A DNA stretch of 64,000 bases from Bacteroidota bacterium (lineage in GTDB: Bacteria > Bacteroidota > Bacteroidia > UKL13-3), in contig JAAFJM010000008.1 of NCBI GenBank assembly GCA_013298895.1, forward strand, positions 62,001 to 126,000. Reading direction: 5' to 3'. Of this stretch, positions 52,581 through 60,963 are shown piece by piece. Positions within the stretch are counted from its first letter, which is position 1. Every line of letters starts with the position of its first letter. The translations under genes were made by a program, and so were the position numbers. The notes below the pieces were generated by a model that searched no databases, was not told the origin of the DNA, and saw only the letters and a list, made by a program, of their open reading frames with translations.

Positions 52581-52633
52581 GAAATTTGCTTAATGGTAAA
52601 ATGAAATTTTAAAAAAAATATTTTACAAAGGAG

Positions 52634-52663
52634 TTGCATAGTAAAGAAAGAGGGCTATATTTG
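52634..52663 (+). promoter_or_regulatory. Promoter for tRNA-Lys
   Basis: TTG at 52634-52636 and TATATTTG at 52656-52663 (exact TAnnTTTG) are 19 bases apart, and the tRNA begins 30 bases after the -7 box. Confidence 0.65.
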
Positions 52664-52692
52664 CACCCGCTAAAAAGGTTAACTTATAGCAA

Positions 52693-52765
52693 GATTCCGT
52701 AGCTCAGCTGGTAGAGCATTACACTTTTAATGTAGGGGTCCTGGGTTCGAATCCCAGCGGGATCA
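52693..52765 (+). tRNA. tRNA-Lys (anticodon TTT)
   Basis: 73 nt without encoded CCA. Acceptor GATTCCG pairs with CGGGATC (one T-G), D-arm GCTC/GAGC, anticodon stem TTACA/TGTAG with loop CTTTTAA giving anticodon TTT, T-arm CTGGG/CCCAG with TTCGAAT loop, discriminator A. A tyrosine recombinase gene begins 142 bases after its 3' end and reads away from it, the usual arrangement where a tRNA 3' end is the attachment site. Confidence 0.96.
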
Positions 52766-52789
52766 CTGAGAAAGACTCAAGAAAATTTA

Positions 52790-52824
52790 AAACCATTCAC
52801 TATCAAATAGTTGAATGGTTTTTT
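52790..52824 (+). terminator. Intrinsic terminator after tRNA-Lys
   Basis: Stem AACCATTCA-CTAT / ATAG-TTGAATGGTT with a CAA loop and a T-run; it stops the tRNA transcript before the recombinase gene. Confidence 0.8.
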
Positions 52825-52873
52825 CTTTTAAATACCCTTGTCTTTTTTCGTTCTAGCACGGTATTTGTTTACT

Positions 52874-52906
52874 AAATGTTTGCCAACCAAATAAAATGTT
52901 TGCCAA
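52874..52906 (+). repeat. Direct repeats immediately upstream of the recombinase
   Basis: AAATGTTTGCCAA occurs at 52874-52886 and 52894-52906, exactly 20 bp (about two helical turns) apart, and the second copy abuts the start codon at 52907. They could be arm-type recombinase sites or an operator that controls the integrase. Confidence 0.55.
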
Positions 52907-54097
52907 ATGAAAATAACATACAAATTTTACCAACGTACAGATAGTGATAATACTAAGTCTTATCCAATTTATCTTCAAATTACGCTTAACAGGAAAACAA
53001 CTAAAAGAGCCATAGGCTATAGTTGTAAAGAAAGTGACTGGAAAAGTGAAATAGGAATGGCAAAATATAACCATGCCATTAACACCAAAATAAATTCCCT
53101 TACCCAAAACATAACGGATTTACAGTATAAAATTGAAAAAGATGGTGCAAATTATACTTTGGCGGAGGTTGCCGATATTGTTTTTGGTGTTGTTTCTTTA
53201 ACTGTAACCATTTGCGATTTTTTTAAATCGTATAAAGAAAGCGCATTGGAAGTTAAAAGAATAAGCAAGGATACTGCAAAGCATTACGATACTTGCCGAG
53301 CTGCTTTGGAAGAGTTTATTTTTAATAAATATGGTCCAAAGGATATTAACATTAAAAAAATTGATTATGCGTTTATAGAAGAATTTGATAGATTTTTGCA
53401 TAAAAAAGGAATTGGACTAAATACCATTAATGGCAATTACCATAAAAAGTTAAAAACGGTTTTTCTTTATGCTGAAAAACAAGAACTTATTACTAGCAAT
53501 CCTTATACTAAGTTTAAAATGAAATTTACACCTACACATAGGGACTTTTTAACCATTGAAGAACTTGAAAAGTTGAAATCACTTAACCTTGAAAACCATA
53601 GTTTTGAAAAGGTAAGAGACATTTTTCTTTTTTCTTGTTTCACAGGTTTGCGATTTAGTGATGCTTTAGATTTGTCAATGGATCAAATAAGAAGCAATGA
53701 AAATACCAGCTTTATATACAGAGAACAAATAAAAACAGGTGAAAGTATTAATATTCCTTTGGTTCCTGAGACAATGCAAATAATTGAAAAGTATTTTGAT
53801 AATGAAAATAGGGTGGTTAAAAATAAAGTACTACCTCATATCAGTAATCAAAATTTCAATTTATATTTAAAGTCAATAGCTGGATTAGTAGGATTAAATA
53901 AAAAATTGACTCACCATGTGGCTCGACATACATTTGCTACTTTCTTATTAAATAAAAGTGTGTCATTAGAGGTTGTTTCAAGCTTGTTAGGACATACTAA
54001 TATAAGAACGACACAAGTATATGCCAAAATGCAAAATAACACTGTAGAAGAGCAAGTATTAAAAGCTTTTGCAAACAATCCAAAATTAACTAAGTAG
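52907..54097 (+). CDS. Tyrosine recombinase (integrase)
   Basis: A 396-residue phage/ICE-type integrase. N-terminal arm-binding domain (residues ~1-90, with KITYKFYQRTDSDNTKSYPI), SAM-like core-binding domain (~100-205), and a catalytic domain with Arg in FSCFTGLRFSDALDL, Lys-bearing IKTGESINIPL, HHVARHTFATFLL (H..R), the second His in LLGHTNIRTT, and the nucleophile Tyr in TQVYAKM. It would carry out site-specific recombination at the adjacent tRNA. Bacteroidota conjugative and genomic-island integrases have this layout. Confidence 0.92.
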   Translation: MKITYKFYQRTDSDNTKSYPIYLQITLNRKTTKRAIGYSCKESDWKSEIGMAKYNHAINTKINSLTQNITDLQYKIEKDGANYTLAEVADIVFGVVSLTVTICDFFKSYKESALEVKRISKDTAKHYDTCRAALEEFIFNKYGPKDINIKKIDYAFIEEFDRFLHKKGIGLNTINGNYHKKLKTVFLYAEKQELITSNPYTKFKMKFTPTHRDFLTIEELEKLKSLNLENHSFEKVRDIFLFSCFTGLRFSDALDLSMDQIRSNENTSFIYREQIKTGESINIPLVPETMQIIEKYFDNENRVVKNKVLPHISNQNFNLYLKSIAGLVGLNKKLTHHVARHTFATFLLNKSVSLEVVSSLLGHTNIRTTQVYAKMQNNTVEEQVLKAFANNPKLTK

Positions 54098-54109
54098 GAG
54101 AGAAGTAAT

Positions 54110-54427
54110 ATGGAAAACCCATTCGAAATTATATTAGAAAAACTCAATAAAATAGAGGAAGAGTTAGAAATTATAAATGCTAGGCTGGAAAACAAAGGCT
54201 TTGGAATGAAAAATGATTACTTAACTGTAAAAGAGCTTTCAGAATACCAAAACCTTGCCGTACCAACTATTTATGGCTATACTAGTACAAATCAAATTCC
54301 TTACATAAAAAGAGGTAAAAAAGTATATTTCAAGAAGTCAGATATTGATATTTGGATTGAAAAAGGGCAAAGTAAAACATTAGAAGAAATGCAAGCAAAT
54401 TACCTTAGTAGTAAAAAGAAATTTTAA
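54110..54427 (+). CDS. Excisionase-like helix-turn-helix protein
   Basis: A 105-residue protein: an N-terminal coiled coil (NKIEEELEIINARLE) followed by a MerR/Xis-type winged helix DYLTVKELSEYQNLAVPTIYGY and TNQIPYIKRGKKVYFKKSDID. Located 12 bases after the recombinase stop, so it is probably its partner that directs excision or controls expression. Such helix-turn-helix proteins are regular neighbours of Bacteroidota integrases. Confidence 0.85.
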   Translation: MENPFEIILEKLNKIEEELEIINARLENKGFGMKNDYLTVKELSEYQNLAVPTIYGYTSTNQIPYIKRGKKVYFKKSDIDIWIEKGQSKTLEEMQANYLSSKKKF

Positions 54428-54506
54428 ATTGTAATAAAAGAAGTTAAGAAGAATATTTTCTTAGAAGTTTATGGAAACTACCTTCAGTTAAAAATTAACA
54501 TGTCTA

Positions 54507-55175
54507 TTAGAAGCTAACCATAATACCTATATGGTCACTTAACTTTTTATCTATATTCCATGTTTCAATTATTACTTGGCTTTCTTGAATTAACTGTTGG
54601 CTGATGGAAATATGATCAACATTATTGTCAATAGAAGCAGTTAGATTAATTAGTTGATGGTTTTTAAGGGCAGAGTTCAATGTTTCTCGTGCAGCATTAC
54701 TTGGATAAACACGTCCAGAAGTTGTGATATTATAATCGCCAGTTATACAAGCGTTCTTGCCCTTCAAAAGCTTTTCAAAATCTTTTATTTGAGAAGTTAA
54801 ATCATCGGTAAATCTTGGATTCAAACCTCCAAATACACCTATGATTGTTGCATAAAAAGTAATTTCTTCTAATGGCGTATCTACATCTAAACAGATGCTT
54901 GTGAATTTATCATAAGTTGTATAGGTTTTTAAAATAGGATACTTAGAATAAATGGTTACTCTACGCTCGTTATTTTTATATTTTATAAGATTTTGTCTTT
55001 CAAAATCGTGTTCAATATAATCGGTTGATAGGTAATTATAATTTGAACCTAAATCTATTAAAGAACTAGTTTCAGTTAATACCACTAGGTCACCTTCAAG
55101 CTCAATTAACTTTTCAGTTATATTTTTTATTTTATTAGCACTAGGCCTCCCAATATTCCAGTTTATTATTTTCAT
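54507..55175 (-). CDS. Endonuclease/exonuclease/phosphatase family protein
   Basis: A 222-residue EEP-fold protein. Catalytic blocks are present in order: INWNIGRPS (Asn), VVLTETSSL (metal-binding Glu), ITGDYNIT (Asp and Asn), VDHISIS, and KLSDHIGIMV (Asp-His pair) at the end. No signal peptide, so cytoplasmic. It could be a nuclease or a phosphatase; the fold does not tell. Transcribed against the rest of the island; the 54428-54506 gap lies between its 3' end and the excisionase gene. Confidence 0.84.
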   Translation of the reverse strand: MKIINWNIGRPSANKIKNITEKLIELEGDLVVLTETSSLIDLGSNYNYLSTDYIEHDFERQNLIKYKNNERRVTIYSKYPILKTYTTYDKFTSICLDVDTPLEEITFYATIIGVFGGLNPRFTDDLTSQIKDFEKLLKGKNACITGDYNITTSGRVYPSNAARETLNSALKNHQLINLTASIDNNVDHISISQQLIQESQVIIETWNIDKKLSDHIGIMVSF

Positions 55176-55367
55176 TTTAAATTGTTTACTAGTATCAACT
55201 TATCAATAATAATTATTTTTAACTAATAACTATTTTTAAAATGATAAACACTTGAGTGAATAATTTAAATATTGTAATTTTTAAAGTAAATGAAACAGTT
55301 TAAAATAATAAACAATTATTAAAATACACTAAATTTTATTAGGTTTTTCTCAATGAATTATTATGTT

Positions 55368-55385
55368 TGAAATTATATAATTTCA
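55368..55385. promoter_or_regulatory. Perfect 18-bp palindrome in the long island intergenic region
   Basis: TGAAATTAT followed by its exact reverse complement ATAATTTCA with no spacer, about 190 bases upstream of the minus-strand nuclease-like gene and 410 bases before the next plus-strand gene. A candidate operator for a dimeric regulator. The rest of 55176-55735 is AT-rich, with no other structure I can support. Confidence 0.5.
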
Positions 55386-55735
55386 GTGATTACATAATGT
55401 GACTCACTAAACGAAGTGTGAATTATAATTTAAAAACTACTTTTTTATTTACATAAGAACTTTTAATAAAAAAGGTAGAAAAAATATTGAAACCTTTACC
55501 TATTTGTAGCGAAATTGTTACAAATAATAAGTCATTTTCACGATTGAATTAAATAGAAAAAGTAGATTTGAAAAGTATATAAAAACACATCCTAATCATA
55601 CCTAAACTGGAGGTAAAAGGATGTAAAATTCATCAATATAAACAAATTACCTGCAAGGCTATTAGACAATAAATCAACATGAGACCAAACGAAAATTGTA
55701 ACTTAACGGACGACAAGAAAAATATGCCAACCCAC

Positions 55736-55789
55736 GTTTGGCACATTTGGTTTTGTTCCTGCCTAACAAGCCAATCCAAAATGCCAAAC
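55736..55789. repeat. Imperfect inverted repeat before the transglutaminase-like gene
   Basis: Left arm GTTTGGCACATTTGG (55736-55750) and right arm CCAAAATGCCAAAC (55776-55789) are nearly reverse complementary with a 25-base centre. The right arm contains the ATG at 55781. A shorter GCCAAC / GTTTGGC hairpin lies just to the left. The TGCCAA text recalls the direct repeats next to the integrase. Confidence 0.4.
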
Positions 55790-57187
55790 CAAAAGAGTCA
55801 AATCACCAAGCACACCGTTTGGTTTTTGTGTATATTCACAGTTTTATCTTTTGACAATTGTTTTGCTCAGTTTAATAATCCACAACCAAGAGTACCCTCA
55901 CCATCAGAAGTATTCCAACAACAGCAATCACGCATAGAGCAACAAAACAAACAGTTAATGATACAGTTTGGAAACACTCCACCTCCAACACAAGAAGACA
56001 TTATTGCTGGACAACAAAGACAAATGCAAGGTAAAGCACCATTGCAAACACACCAAGAGCAAATACAAAAAGAAATGGTTTTACTTCTTAAAGAAGCAGA
56101 CCAAAAAACCAAAGTGCAAAACGAAATAGATTATTACAATTCACCCGATTTTTTAAACGACCAACCTTACTATTTAAATGCAAAAGATTTTATAAAGGAA
56201 ATGTTGGAAGACAAGCGACCATTATCTATAAAAGACGCTTATTACAAAAGTGAATCGGCTTATGGAAACCTTTTATTATCTCATGACGAATACAATAAAC
56301 TCATTATATCGAATGCAAATTTTATCAAACAATGGCTGAAAGAAAACGGTTACAAATTAACAGACTCCGAAGCCTTACATTATGGCATTCAAAAATTCAT
56401 GTCCGACACTTTATATATTCGTATAGATGGCAAGCTAGTAGGACACATGCCCTATTATTATGATTACATTGATTACATAGCAAAAGACGATAGACGCAAC
56501 TATTTTGTAACTAAAACATTGGCAACAGGAACAGGTCAGTGCCACACTTTTCCAGTTACTTATTTAATTTTAGCAGAAGCCTTAGGAATAGCTGCTAACT
56601 TAGCTTATAATCCTCGACATTCATTTATCAGATATAAAAACAAAAACAATGCTGTTGTTAATTACGAAACAACTGTTGACCGCTTTTTAGCTGATGCCTT
56701 TTACTTGCAAACTTTGCCAATTATGGCTAAAGCACAAAAGAATAAATTATATGCTTTTAGTTTAACAAAGAAACAAGTTGTAGCTACAGTACTTTATGAT
56801 ATGGCTGCAAATTTTGCACGTGAGCATTGGCTTGCAGACAAAATATTCATTACAGAATGTATGAAAATTGCCAAACCACATTTTCCAAATCAAGAATATA
56901 TTAACGGTACGGAAAGTTATTTGAACAAAATAATTTATGCTGAAACATTGAATACAATGGCAAAAGAAAAGGGAATTACGGATGCTGCCGATATTGAAAA
57001 ATACCCAGACCTATTGAAGGCTTATACCGACTATTATAGTTACATGGAAAAAGTAAACAACCTTGGAATACAAGATTTTCCAGAAAGCGAAGAATTGCGA
57101 ATGATGGAATATGCCGACAAAAAAGGAAGATTGCAAACAGCCAAAAAAATTAATTCAAAAGAGAAAAAAACATTGTTTATCAAATAA
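55781..57187 (+). CDS. Exported transglutaminase-like protein
   Basis: About 468 residues from ATG 55781, preferred over 55679 because a signal peptide follows directly (HTVWFLCIFTVLSFDNCFAQ). A Gln-rich linker (residues ~30-90) precedes a transglutaminase-like domain with Cys254 (GTGQCHTFPVTYLILAEALG), His280 (PRHSFIRY) and Asn294-Tyr-Glu296 (VVNYETT). The Cys-His and His-Asn intervals (26 and 14) are identical to those in the lipoproteins at 57427-59499 and 61513-63756. A helical, TPR-like C-terminal part follows (residues ~320-468). It lacks an RHS core or metalloprotease end, so it looks like a stand-alone relative of the two long lipoproteins. Substrate unknown. Confidence 0.78.
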   Translation: MPNQKSQITKHTVWFLCIFTVLSFDNCFAQFNNPQPRVPSPSEVFQQQQSRIEQQNKQLMIQFGNTPPPTQEDIIAGQQRQMQGKAPLQTHQEQIQKEMVLLLKEADQKTKVQNEIDYYNSPDFLNDQPYYLNAKDFIKEMLEDKRPLSIKDAYYKSESAYGNLLLSHDEYNKLIISNANFIKQWLKENGYKLTDSEALHYGIQKFMSDTLYIRIDGKLVGHMPYYYDYIDYIAKDDRRNYFVTKTLATGTGQCHTFPVTYLILAEALGIAANLAYNPRHSFIRYKNKNNAVVNYETTVDRFLADAFYLQTLPIMAKAQKNKLYAFSLTKKQVVATVLYDMAANFAREHWLADKIFITECMKIAKPHFPNQEYINGTESYLNKIIYAETLNTMAKEKGITDAADIEKYPDLLKAYTDYYSYMEKVNNLGIQDFPESEELRMMEYADKKGRLQTAKKINSKEKKTLFIK

Positions 57188-57205
57188 TAAAAATAATTTT
57201 ACATT

Positions 57206-57337
57206 ATGAAAATCTCTATCAACATTCTTAATTATCTAATCTTTGTTGGTTTAATATTTGCCTCATGCAAAACTAAAATACAAACTTACAACAGCCCAGC
57301 TATTGCATTTATTGAACCTCAAAAATTGCTGTTTTAG
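57206..57337 (+). other. Detached lipoprotein signal of the downstream gene (frameshifted N-terminus)
   Basis: ATG 57206 opens a 43-codon frame MKISINILNYLIFVGLIFAS plus Cys21 that ends at TAG 57335. The residues before the stop (AFIEPQK) match FIEPRK in the intact paralogue at 61513, and the matching continuation (IAVLDTIFRD) is in another frame from the five-A run at 57321-57325. One extra A would join it to the 57427 reading. So the true gene is 57206-59499 with a single-base break. Confidence 0.75.
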
Positions 57338-57426
57338 ATACAATTTTTAGAGATTTTTCTCAACCTCGATTAAGCAATCAACCAAAACCAAATCTTAGAA
57401 TTTACACCACACAAGAGAATTATGAA

Positions 57427-59499
57427 ATGGCTTTTACGGATTTGAAAAACATGTTAGAAGGCAAAACCGAACCTAACTTTGAAAGAGCCGTTTTTATAAG
57501 CGAAAACCCTCACCATAACAGCAAATATACTTATAGAGCTTTTCAAAATAGCATTACCGAACAGTTACAGGTAATTCAAAACTTGATTAAAGCAAATGAT
57601 AAAAGTGATAGCATAGATTTTGGCGCAAAGGCTAACGAAAATGGCAGATTTAAATTGGCTGACATTAGATATTTACCAAAAGAAAAAAAAGAATTGTACC
57701 GAAAAGCACTAAGCAATTGGGCAGTTTTCAAATACATTACCGACACCGTTTTTATAAAAAGCACTTTCCTTACCTATTACCATGCGCCATATTCTTATGC
57801 CACTTCCGACCCATTTGGAATGAAAGATTGGGGCAATTCGCAAGTAATGAACTTACTTATTTCAGAAAAAAATCAAGGCAATTGTTTTGCATTAACTGCT
57901 TTGTACAAAATACTTTCAGACCGATTAAATGCTGATGCTAGACTTTGCACAGCACCACAACACATATACATACAACACAAAGACCCAAAAGGACAATATT
58001 ATAATGTAGAACTTGCCACAGCAGGACATCCAGGCGATGGAATTATACAAACCCTAACCTACACGCCAAGCGAAGCCATAATGAGTGGCATTGCTTTAAG
58101 AGATTATGACACTAAACAAAGTATAGGTTTATGTTTAGTAAACCTTGCCAAAAGCTATGAGCATAAATTTAAAACCAAAGACAATGAGTTTATGTTGCGT
58201 TGCGCTGAATTGGCATTGGAGCATGATTCATTAAATTTAAATGCCTTGTTATTAAAACAACAGGTGTTAGATGCAAGAGTAACCGAGTATGCAAACAAAC
58301 ACAGGCTTAACAGTATTACTCAACTAAAAAAAGACACTACTATAAAAGCTACTGTTTCAAAACTAGAAAAACATACAGCCTTGCTTAATAGTTTGGGCTA
58401 CCGCCAAATGCCAACCGATATGCAGGAAATGATTTTAAACCAGTTTCAAAGTGAGCCAAATCATTGGAACCATAAAACAAGAAATCCAAAACCATTTACA
58501 AGCATTAAAGTACAAGACCCAAAAGATGAAGAATATTGGACACTTACCGCAGGTATGTTTCAAGAAGTATTTGAACCAAAGAAAAAAGAAACTTATGGAC
58601 ATTATACTTTGAACACCACCACAGGAAAAATTACTGCAATGGACACAAATAAACTTAAAGGTTTTATTATAGACCCTGTTGCTTTTGCCTACGATTTTGG
58701 CGCAAGGATGTATGATGCAAGGTTAGGAAGATGGCTAAGTTTAGACCCATTGCAGGCTAAATACCCAGGTTTAAGTCCTTATAATTTTGTGGCTAATAAT
58801 TCAATCATATTTAAAGATTTTGATGGTAGAGATTATCAAATAGTTGTTGATAAGGCATCTAAAACAATATCAATTGTAGCAACATATTATGTTAATGATA
58901 AAAAAACTGAGGATTTGGCAAAACAAGCCGCTTCTGAAATTATGTTATCAAATGCTGCTTTTTCATTTAAAGAGGAAAATGGTGAGATGTATAAAATTAA
59001 TTTTCAACTTGATGTTATAAATACAAATTCATCAAATAAATTTGAACCTATTAACAGAGCAGAGGATAATAAAAAGGGGAATTCTATAAGTGAACTCAAT
59101 TCAGAAGATTTCAATTTTGAAGTGAAAAAAATTGATAAAAATTTAGACGCTTCTACTATACAAGGATTGACTAGTTTTGGTGAAAGAATTAATACTGATT
59201 TAACCAAAACAGGAGTCGGTGATGATAACAGAATTCAAACTATTAAACATGAAATTCTTCATACTTTAGGTGTTGATCATCCCAATGGATTAACAAGTGC
59301 AAAAATTAATAAGGAAACTATCAATGCTATTCTTTCTTACCCGTCTTTAACAAACAAAAAAGAAGGAACAACTTCAATTTCACTAACCAAAGGCAATTCA
59401 AATGAAACAATGGCAAATTATGAACAAGACCAGCAACCTGAAGTTGAAGTAAAAAGCGAAAATGCAACTCCTTTAAAAGGAAAAGTTGTACCTAATTAA
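57427..59499 (+). CDS. Transglutaminase-like / RHS-core / metzincin-like lipoprotein (body of a frameshifted gene)
   Basis: 690 residues from the first ATG after the break; the lipoprotein signal is in the piece at 57206-57337. Residues ~20-290: transglutaminase-like domain, Cys153 in NQGNCFALTALYKIL, then APQHIYIQ and YYNVELA, followed by a TPR-like helical part. Residues 422-470: one RHS-type core (YDFGARMYDARLGRW, SLDPLQAKYPGLSPYN, then FKDFDGRDY). After it the C-terminus is unlike that of the paralogue and carries HEILHTLGVDH at 608-618, a full metzincin zinc motif. Polymorphic-toxin-like layout; the target is unknown. Confidence 0.78.
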   Translation: MAFTDLKNMLEGKTEPNFERAVFISENPHHNSKYTYRAFQNSITEQLQVIQNLIKANDKSDSIDFGAKANENGRFKLADIRYLPKEKKELYRKALSNWAVFKYITDTVFIKSTFLTYYHAPYSYATSDPFGMKDWGNSQVMNLLISEKNQGNCFALTALYKILSDRLNADARLCTAPQHIYIQHKDPKGQYYNVELATAGHPGDGIIQTLTYTPSEAIMSGIALRDYDTKQSIGLCLVNLAKSYEHKFKTKDNEFMLRCAELALEHDSLNLNALLLKQQVLDARVTEYANKHRLNSITQLKKDTTIKATVSKLEKHTALLNSLGYRQMPTDMQEMILNQFQSEPNHWNHKTRNPKPFTSIKVQDPKDEEYWTLTAGMFQEVFEPKKKETYGHYTLNTTTGKITAMDTNKLKGFIIDPVAFAYDFGARMYDARLGRWLSLDPLQAKYPGLSPYNFVANNSIIFKDFDGRDYQIVVDKASKTISIVATYYVNDKKTEDLAKQAASEIMLSNAAFSFKEENGEMYKINFQLDVINTNSSNKFEPINRAEDNKKGNSISELNSEDFNFEVKKIDKNLDASTIQGLTSFGERINTDLTKTGVGDDNRIQTIKHEILHTLGVDHPNGLTSAKINKETINAILSYPSLTNKKEGTTSISLTKGNSNETMANYEQDQQPEVEVKSENATPLKGKVVPN
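57670..57812 (+). repeat. 143-bp segment identical to 61978-62120
   Basis: By eye this stretch of the first lipoprotein gene is identical base for base to 61978-62120 in the second, within a longer region of lower identity on both sides. That is higher than protein constraint requires and points to recent conversion or duplication. Confidence 0.8.
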
Positions 59500-59511
59500 T
59501 TATTACGCATT

Positions 59512-60114
59512 ATGAATATTTCCAAAACTAAAAAAGTATTTTTTATTGTTTTACTTTTATTCTTTCGAATAAATACAATTGATTCATTTAACAACGAAAT
59601 TAATATACCAAACCTTTCACTGACAGATAGCACCGCAGTAGTATTAATTGATACAATTTCATTAGAAGGGTACCTTGTTGATTATATAAAATATAATTCA
59701 TCAAAGAAAAAAATGGGAAAATACTCACTATGTGAATTTGTATTTCTTGATAGTAGTGATATTGTTTCTAACAAAGAGTATATTAAAAAAGAAAATGGTT
59801 ATTTTTATTTCTACAATACAAATTTCTCATTTTTTTTAAAAAAATATAGAGAGTTTGAATCTAATAAGCAAATAAAAACATTTAGAAATTTTTATAAATT
59901 AAATTCAGATTCTATTCAACCAAATCCTCAAGAATTAGCAATATATAATTTAGGAAAAAACAAGGAAAAAATAATAATCTCAAAAATTTATAAAAGCAGA
60001 TTTCAACGTTTTAACATTTCATATCAATTAATAAAACGAATCTCTCCTTTAATCGATATACCTGTATCAATAATTTCTGATGAAGGATGGGTTCAGGTTG
60101 TAGTTCCACTTTAG
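59512..60114 (+). CDS. Small exported hypothetical protein, candidate immunity partner
   Basis: A 200-residue protein with a signal peptide (FFIVLLLFFRINTIDS), no lipobox and no recognised domain. The mature part is Lys/Tyr/Phe-rich. It starts 12 bases after the metzincin-like lipoprotein's stop, the position where immunity genes sit in polymorphic toxin loci. Its strongly AT-rich composition and biased residues are typical of such cargo. The role is inferred from position only. Confidence 0.65.
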   Translation: MNISKTKKVFFIVLLLFFRINTIDSFNNEINIPNLSLTDSTAVVLIDTISLEGYLVDYIKYNSSKKKMGKYSLCEFVFLDSSDIVSNKEYIKKENGYFYFYNTNFSFFLKKYREFESNKQIKTFRNFYKLNSDSIQPNPQELAIYNLGKNKEKIIISKIYKSRFQRFNISYQLIKRISPLIDIPVSIISDEGWVQVVVPL

Positions 60115-60163
60115 TTGTAATGTGTTAGACACGATAAAGAAGTACTAAAAAATTAACTATAAT

Positions 60164-60907
60164 ATGAATAAGTTAATATATTTAACTATAATACTATTGA
60201 GCTTTAGAAATAATTTAAATGCCCAATTTAAAACCAATTATATTAGTTATAAACAATTGATATTGTTAGCTGGTGATTCTAACTTTAATAAGCCAGATAA
60301 ATATTTGGTTCCACCCTTTCATGATATGCCTAATAAACTTCCTGAAGGCAGATATGTAATTTATAATTCAGAAAAAAAGAAAAAAAGACGAATAGAAATG
60401 TATGGTGAGTACTCGAAAGATTCGTTAAAAAATGGCACTTTTATGTACTTTAGTTTTTACAATAAGGAAAGAAAAGAACTAAACTTGACTAGTTTAATTT
60501 ATCATTACCAGTATGGCAAGCTAGATGGAAATGCTTCTGCATATCTTGGGTTTAATTTATATTGGTCTGGAAATTATAAAAGAGGATTGAGGGATGGTAC
60601 ATTTATTCAATATTCATTTGGAGATCCTCATTATATTGAATATGAAAGCATTATTACAAATGATACTTTAATAAAAACCATTAAATATTTCGAAAATACG
60701 GACAAAGTTATTTCAGAAATTGCAGAATATAAAAATAATGGTTTGGTGGACCAAATTACCTATTTTAACGAAAATGGTTTGAAAAAAGTTTCTTATAAAA
60801 CCAATGAAAGCAATACTTTTTTTAAAACGAAATTTAATGAAAAGGGAGAAATAATTTCTACCGAAACTGTTAATAGAATAGAAGAAAAGCAACTGCAACA
60901 ACGTTAA
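60164..60907 (+). CDS. Exported MORN/YwqK-like repeat protein
   Basis: A 247-residue protein with a signal peptide (LIYLTIILLSFRNNLNAQ) and degenerate MORN/YwqK-type repeats: SLKNGTFMYFSFYN, YHYQYGKLDGNASAY, NYKRGLRDGTFIQYSF, EYKNNGLVDQITYFNENG. YwqK-family proteins have been described as antitoxin or immunity proteins in toxin loci. Here it lies between two toxin-like lipoproteins. Direct evidence for immunity is absent. Confidence 0.7.
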   Translation: MNKLIYLTIILLSFRNNLNAQFKTNYISYKQLILLAGDSNFNKPDKYLVPPFHDMPNKLPEGRYVIYNSEKKKKRRIEMYGEYSKDSLKNGTFMYFSFYNKERKELNLTSLIYHYQYGKLDGNASAYLGFNLYWSGNYKRGLRDGTFIQYSFGDPHYIEYESIITNDTLIKTIKYFENTDKVISEIAEYKNNGLVDQITYFNENGLKKVSYKTNESNTFFKTKFNEKGEIISTETVNRIEEKQLQQR

Positions 60908-60963
60908 ATAATACATTTAATTTGATTGAGGTGGAATGTTTAATTTAAACAAAAAGTAATTAA

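Noticed and set aside
54507-55175. Nuclease-like gene considered as a toxin tip of the island system
   Set aside because: It has no signal or RHS core, is on the opposite strand and has the complete layout of an ordinary EEP-family enzyme.
55679-55780. N-terminal extension of the exported transglutaminase-like protein
   Set aside because: The added 34 residues are Cys/Trp/His-rich, cover an inverted repeat, and precede a good signal peptide that should be N-terminal.
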